In this document: in pieces, positions 61,315-64,000 of the stretch
Layout of the letters: each line of letters begins with the position of its first letter
Position numbering within the stretch: the first letter of the stretch is position 1
Program-made: the position numbers and the translations under genes
Source of the DNA: Streptomyces asoensis
GTDB taxonomy: Bacteria > Actinomycetota > Actinomycetes > Streptomycetales > Streptomycetaceae
Direction: 5' to 3'
Length of the DNA stretch: 64,000 nucleotides
NCBI RefSeq assembly: GCF_013085465.1
Contig: NZ_CP049838.1
Location: 6,262,001-6,326,000 of the forward strand
The notes under the pieces: model-generated
Database searches by the model: none
What the model was told of the DNA's origin: nothing
The model's input: the letters and a program-made list of their open reading frames with translations, nothing else

Positions 61315-62406
61315 CTATCCGCGCGCCCGTCGCGCCAGCTCGTGCAGCACCGTGGAGGTGGGCACGGGCGCCTGGCGGACGCCGGTCAGTTCCTGCTTGA
61401 GGTAGGTGGTGGCCGAGGCGAACTCGGCGGTGACGCCCTGCGGACGGAACCCGTGCCGGATCTCCAGCTTGCGCAACTCCGGGTCGCTCGACAGGAGTCG
61501 GGCGAGAGCGCCGCCGTTCTCGGTGAGCGGCACGGCGGTGTGGTCGCTGTTGACGGTGGTGTCCGGGTAGAGCACCACCAGATCGTCCGGTTGCTGCCGG
61601 TCCGCCAGGAGTGAGGCGACCTGCGACTCGTAGACCAGGACGAGCGGATTGCCGGCGCCGCTGACGAAGTCCCGGAACGCCGCGTCCGTGCTGGACTGCT
61701 GGGCTCCCTGGACGCTGACCAGTTGGTGCAGCAGGGGCGCCGTGCGCTCGACCTCCGCGTCGCTCGCGACCACCTTGCCGCCGTTGGCCACGTAGGACGC
61801 GGCGGCCAGGTAGAGGGCGCCCGAGCTGGAGGTCTCCGGGTCGGTGCTGGACAGGTAGAGGGTGCCGGTCAACTCCCCGTACTTCTCGGAGCCCTTGAGC
61901 TGCTGCCAGGTCCGGTCGGCACGGGCCGCGTCGAGGTAGCCGGCCATCTTCAGCGTGCCGCGGTGTTCGGCGTCCAGCGTGGCCAGGCCGTTGCCCGCGA
62001 GCACCCCGGCGGCGTTCTTGTGCGCCACGACGACGAGGGGCGAGTAGAAGGGGCGCGGGAGGGTCCCCCGCACCTTGTACTTCGCGGCCAGCTCGGTGGC
62101 GGGCGCCTGGCTGGAGGGGAAGGCGAGGTCGTACCCCTTGAGGTCCAGCCCCTCCATGGCCCAGGACCCGGAGGTCTCGGCCTCGACGGTGTAGCCCTCG
62201 GCGGTGAGGGCCTTCACCACGTCCGGATCGGCGAAGAACTCCGCCTTCTCCGACCCGATCACGATCCGCACGGTCTTCGTTGCCGTGCCCTTGTCCTCAT
62301 CACTGCGGCCCGCGACGACGGCGACCACCACACCCGCCATCAGCAGTACCGCGAGGACGATTCCTGCGATTCGTCTCACAGGGGGAGCGTGCTCGCGGAA
62401 CCCCAC
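61315..62406 (-). CDS. membrane-anchored substrate-binding-fold protein
   Basis: A 363-residue protein with an N-terminal membrane anchor (about 11-34, no lipobox) and an extracellular solute-binding domain (about 45-355), including VRIVIGSEKAEFFADPDVV and the VVVAHKNAAGVLAG loop. The fold resembles the SBP_bac_11 group. It is the first gene of the TelA operon and starts with GTG; an internal GTG nine codons later is an alternative. Its ligand is unknown and no permease accompanies it. Confidence 0.85.
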   Translation of the reverse strand: MGFREHAPPVRRIAGIVLAVLLMAGVVVAVVAGRSDEDKGTATKTVRIVIGSEKAEFFADPDVVKALTAEGYTVEAETSGSWAMEGLDLKGYDLAFPSSQAPATELAAKYKVRGTLPRPFYSPLVVVAHKNAAGVLAGNGLATLDAEHRGTLKMAGYLDAARADRTWQQLKGSEKYGELTGTLYLSSTDPETSSSGALYLAAASYVANGGKVVASDAEVERTAPLLHQLVSVQGAQQSSTDAAFRDFVSGAGNPLVLVYESQVASLLADRQQPDDLVVLYPDTTVNSDHTAVPLTENGGALARLLSSDPELRKLEIRHGFRPQGVTAEFASATTYLKQELTGVRQAPVPTSTVLHELARRARG

Positions 62407-62562
62407 GTTCCCGGGTGGTCCGGGTGAACGGGGGGTGAAGGGGGTGCCCCGGAACGCAACAGGAAGGGGAGGTTCCGATCAGGGCGAAAAAAGATGGCGC
62501 CCGGTCCGCGCGTCGCTGCGGGTGCACGCGGACCGGGGCCGTTCACGGTCCCCGGAGGGAGT

Positions 62563-62581
62563 CCCCGGAGGGGCTCCGGGG
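62563..62581 (-). terminator. weak hairpin after the small helical-protein gene
   Basis: A 7-bp stem (62563-62569 with 62575-62581) and 5-base loop in a repetitive stretch of CCCCGGAG blocks (62540-62600). It is a plausible but modest terminator for the gene ending at 62604. Confidence 0.4.
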
Positions 62582-62603
62582 AGGGCGGTCCCCGGGAGGG
62601 GGG

Positions 62604-63044
62604 TCAGCCGGCGGTGCTCAGTTCCTGCTTCTCCACCAGGGCGGCGGCGTGCGCGTCCATGCGCTGGGCCGCCAGGATCGCCGACGCGGTGTCCGCGCGG
62701 GACGCGGCGACGAGCAGGGCGCGGCCCGCGAGGGCGTGCGCCCGCTCGTGCAGGGTGTCGAGGTGCGGGCCCGCCGGGCCGGCGGCGAGGGTCGAACGGA
62801 CCGGCGTCCGTCCTCCCCGCAACCGGGTCACCTGCTGCGCGAGCCGTGCGGCCGCGGAGTCCAGGTCGGCGGACGCCGCCGCCGCACGCAGCTCGTCGGT
62901 GACGGCGAGCAGCGCCGCGAGATGAGCTGCGAGCTGGATGTCCAGCTCCTCCTCGCGGGAGCGGTGGGGGAAGTCCGAGGGCGTGCCGGCCATCGTGGTG
63001 TGGGCGGACCCACGGGAAGAAGAGGTGCGGATCGGCTCGTACAT
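62604..63044 (-). CDS. SCO4983-like small helical protein
   Basis: A 146-residue, mostly helical, soluble protein rich in Ala, Arg and Glu, without transmembrane segments or cysteines. It fits what annotations call an SCO4983 family protein (recall, unknown function), and it sits in the matching place downstream of the PEPCK region. AGGAGG lies 8 nt before the ATG. A palindrome lies in the promoter spacer. Confidence 0.75.
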   Translation of the reverse strand: MYEPIRTSSSRGSAHTTMAGTPSDFPHRSREEELDIQLAAHLAALLAVTDELRAAAASADLDSAAARLAQQVTRLRGGRTPVRSTLAAGPAGPHLDTLHERAHALAGRALLVAASRADTASAILAAQRMDAHAAALVEKQELSTAG

Positions 63045-63082
63045 GAGGATGGCCTCCTGTGCTGTCAGGAAACCATCCTAGC

Positions 63083-63097
63083 TTAGATTTCGTCTAA
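63083..63097. promoter_or_regulatory. candidate FUR/PerR-like palindrome
   Basis: TTAGA-TTTCG-TCTAA, an inverted repeat with 5-bp arms, lies between a -10-like TAGGAT (63072-63077, minus strand) and the expected -35 of the SCO4983-like gene, a typical operator position. The sequence resembles FUR-family boxes, but the match is short. Confidence 0.45.
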
Positions 63098-63122
63098 AGT
63101 TGAGTCGCCCATACAACCGCCG

Positions 63123-64000
63123 CTACGGCTGGCTGTAGCCGTCCAGGAAGCGGGCGATCCGGCCCACCGCGTCCCGCAGGTCCGTCGCCGTCGGCAGCGT
63201 GACGACCCGGAAGTGGTCCGGCTCCGGCCAGTTGAAGCCGGTGCCCTGGACGACCATGATCTTCTCCTGGCGCAGCAGGTCCAGGACCATCTGCCGGTCG
63301 TCCTTGATCTTGAAGACGGTGGGGTCCAGACGAGGGAAGAGGTACAGCGCCCCCTTAGGGCGGACGCACGTCACGCCCGGGATCTGCGTCAGCAGCTCGT
63401 ACGCCGTGTCCACCTGCTCCTTGAGCCGCCCGCCCGGCAGTACCAGGTCCTTGATCGTCTGGCGCCCGCTGAGCGCGGCCACGACACCGTGCTGCCCCGG
63501 CATGTTCGCGCACAGGCGCATGTTCGCCAGGATCGTCAGACCCTCGATGTAGGAGTCGGCGTGCGCGCGCGGACCGGAGATCGCCATCCAGCCGACCCGG
63601 TAGCCGGCCACCCGGTACGCCTTCGACATGCCGTTGAAGGTGAGGGTGAGCAGGTCCGGGGCGACCTTGGCGGTCGGGGTGTGGGTGGCGTCGTCGTAGA
63701 GGATCTTGTCGTAGATCTCGTCCGAGCAGACCAGGAGGTTGTGGCGGCGCGCGATGTCCGTCAGCCCCCGGATCATCGCCTCGTCGTACACCGCGCCCGT
63801 CGGGTTGTTCGGGTTGATGATGACGATCGCCTTGGTGCGGTCGGTGACCTTGCGCTCGACGTCGGCGAGGTCGGGCATCCAGTCCGACTGCTCGTCGCAC
63901 CGGTAGTGCACGGCGGTGCCGCCGGAGAGGGAGACGGCGGCGGTCCACAGCGGGTAGTCGGGGGCCGGTACGAGGACCTCGTCCCCGTCGTCCAGCAGCC
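63123..64000 (-). CDS. PLP-dependent class I aminotransferase, N-terminus beyond the window
   Basis: A partial gene of 292 residues, cut by the right edge; its frame is open to the last base. Present are GGTAVHYRCDEQ, the IINPNNPTGAVYDEA block, SDEIYDKILYDD and the PLP lysine motif NGMSKAYRVAGYRVGW, with the C-terminal RVVTLP substrate Arg. It resembles AlaA/alanine transaminase of E. coli (YfbQ), which moves amino groups between alanine, pyruvate and glutamate. Substrate is not certain. Confidence 0.9.
   Translation of the reverse strand, partial: LLDDGDEVLVPAPDYPLWTAAVSLSGGTAVHYRCDEQSDWMPDLADVERKVTDRTKAIVIINPNNPTGAVYDEAMIRGLTDIARRHNLLVCSDEIYDKILYDDATHTPTAKVAPDLLTLTFNGMSKAYRVAGYRVGWMAISGPRAHADSYIEGLTILANMRLCANMPGQHGVVAALSGRQTIKDLVLPGGRLKEQVDTAYELLTQIPGVTCVRPKGALYLFPRLDPTVFKIKDDRQMVLDLLRQEKIMVVQGTGFNWPEPDHFRVVTLPTATDLRDAVGRIARFLDGYSQP

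Overview
The window is chromosomal DNA from a high-GC actinomycete, almost certainly a Streptomyces. The evidence is the very GC-rich third codon positions, GTG/TTG starts, many leaderless -10/start pairs, a mycothiol amidase (Mca), an LAxTG sortase substrate, a DmdR/IdeR-type iron box and Streptomyces-type families throughout. From memory, the order maf, accE, pccB, birA, cyclase, hutH, L,D-transpeptidase, msrA, metB, mca, PEP carboxykinase matches the conserved SCO4922-SCO4984 core of S. coelicolor; this was not checked by alignment. No rRNA, tRNA, CRISPR array, integrase or transposase was found.

Layout. 0-10 kb: acyl-CoA carboxylase subunits (accE, pccB) with biotin ligase, maf, an adenylate cyclase, an enoyl-CoA hydratase-like protein, a GAF-GGDEF protein and hutH. 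10-16 kb: envelope genes (lipoprotein, LADTG sortase substrate, L,D-transpeptidase lipoprotein) and a MacB-like permease/ATPase pair. 16-25 kb: an ABM-globin fusion, a regulator divergent from an alcohol dehydrogenase, an iron-regulated siderophore importer without its own ATPase, a peptidase S51-like protein, a serine hydrolase and a DUF4389 protein. 25-29.7 kb: an accessory island in which the 3' end of msrA occurs three times as direct repeats, separated by unrelated small genes and a decayed gene. 29.7-45 kb: metB, ilvA, DrrAB-type exporter, greA, mca, a large P-loop/TPR protein and a YyaL-type protein. 45-52 kb: a four-gene operon with 4-bp overlaps encoding a processive GT2, a GT-C enzyme, a DPM-like/GtrA fusion and a secreted copper radical oxidase. 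52-64 kb: Mut7-C protein, MFS exporter with TetR, hemolysin III, PEP carboxykinase, a TelA/VWA/substrate-binding-fold operon and a partial aminotransferase.

How genes work together. AccE and PccB are carboxylase partners and BirA attaches biotin to the missing alpha subunit. The siderophore lipoprotein feeds two permeases under an iron box. The MFS pump and TetR form one transcript with a palindrome over the pump's promoter. The 45-52 kb operon reads as a complete surface-glycan module: lipid-linked sugar made and flipped, sugar transferred, polymer extruded, glycan oxidised outside. It and the msrA repeat island are the two least expected parts of the window.
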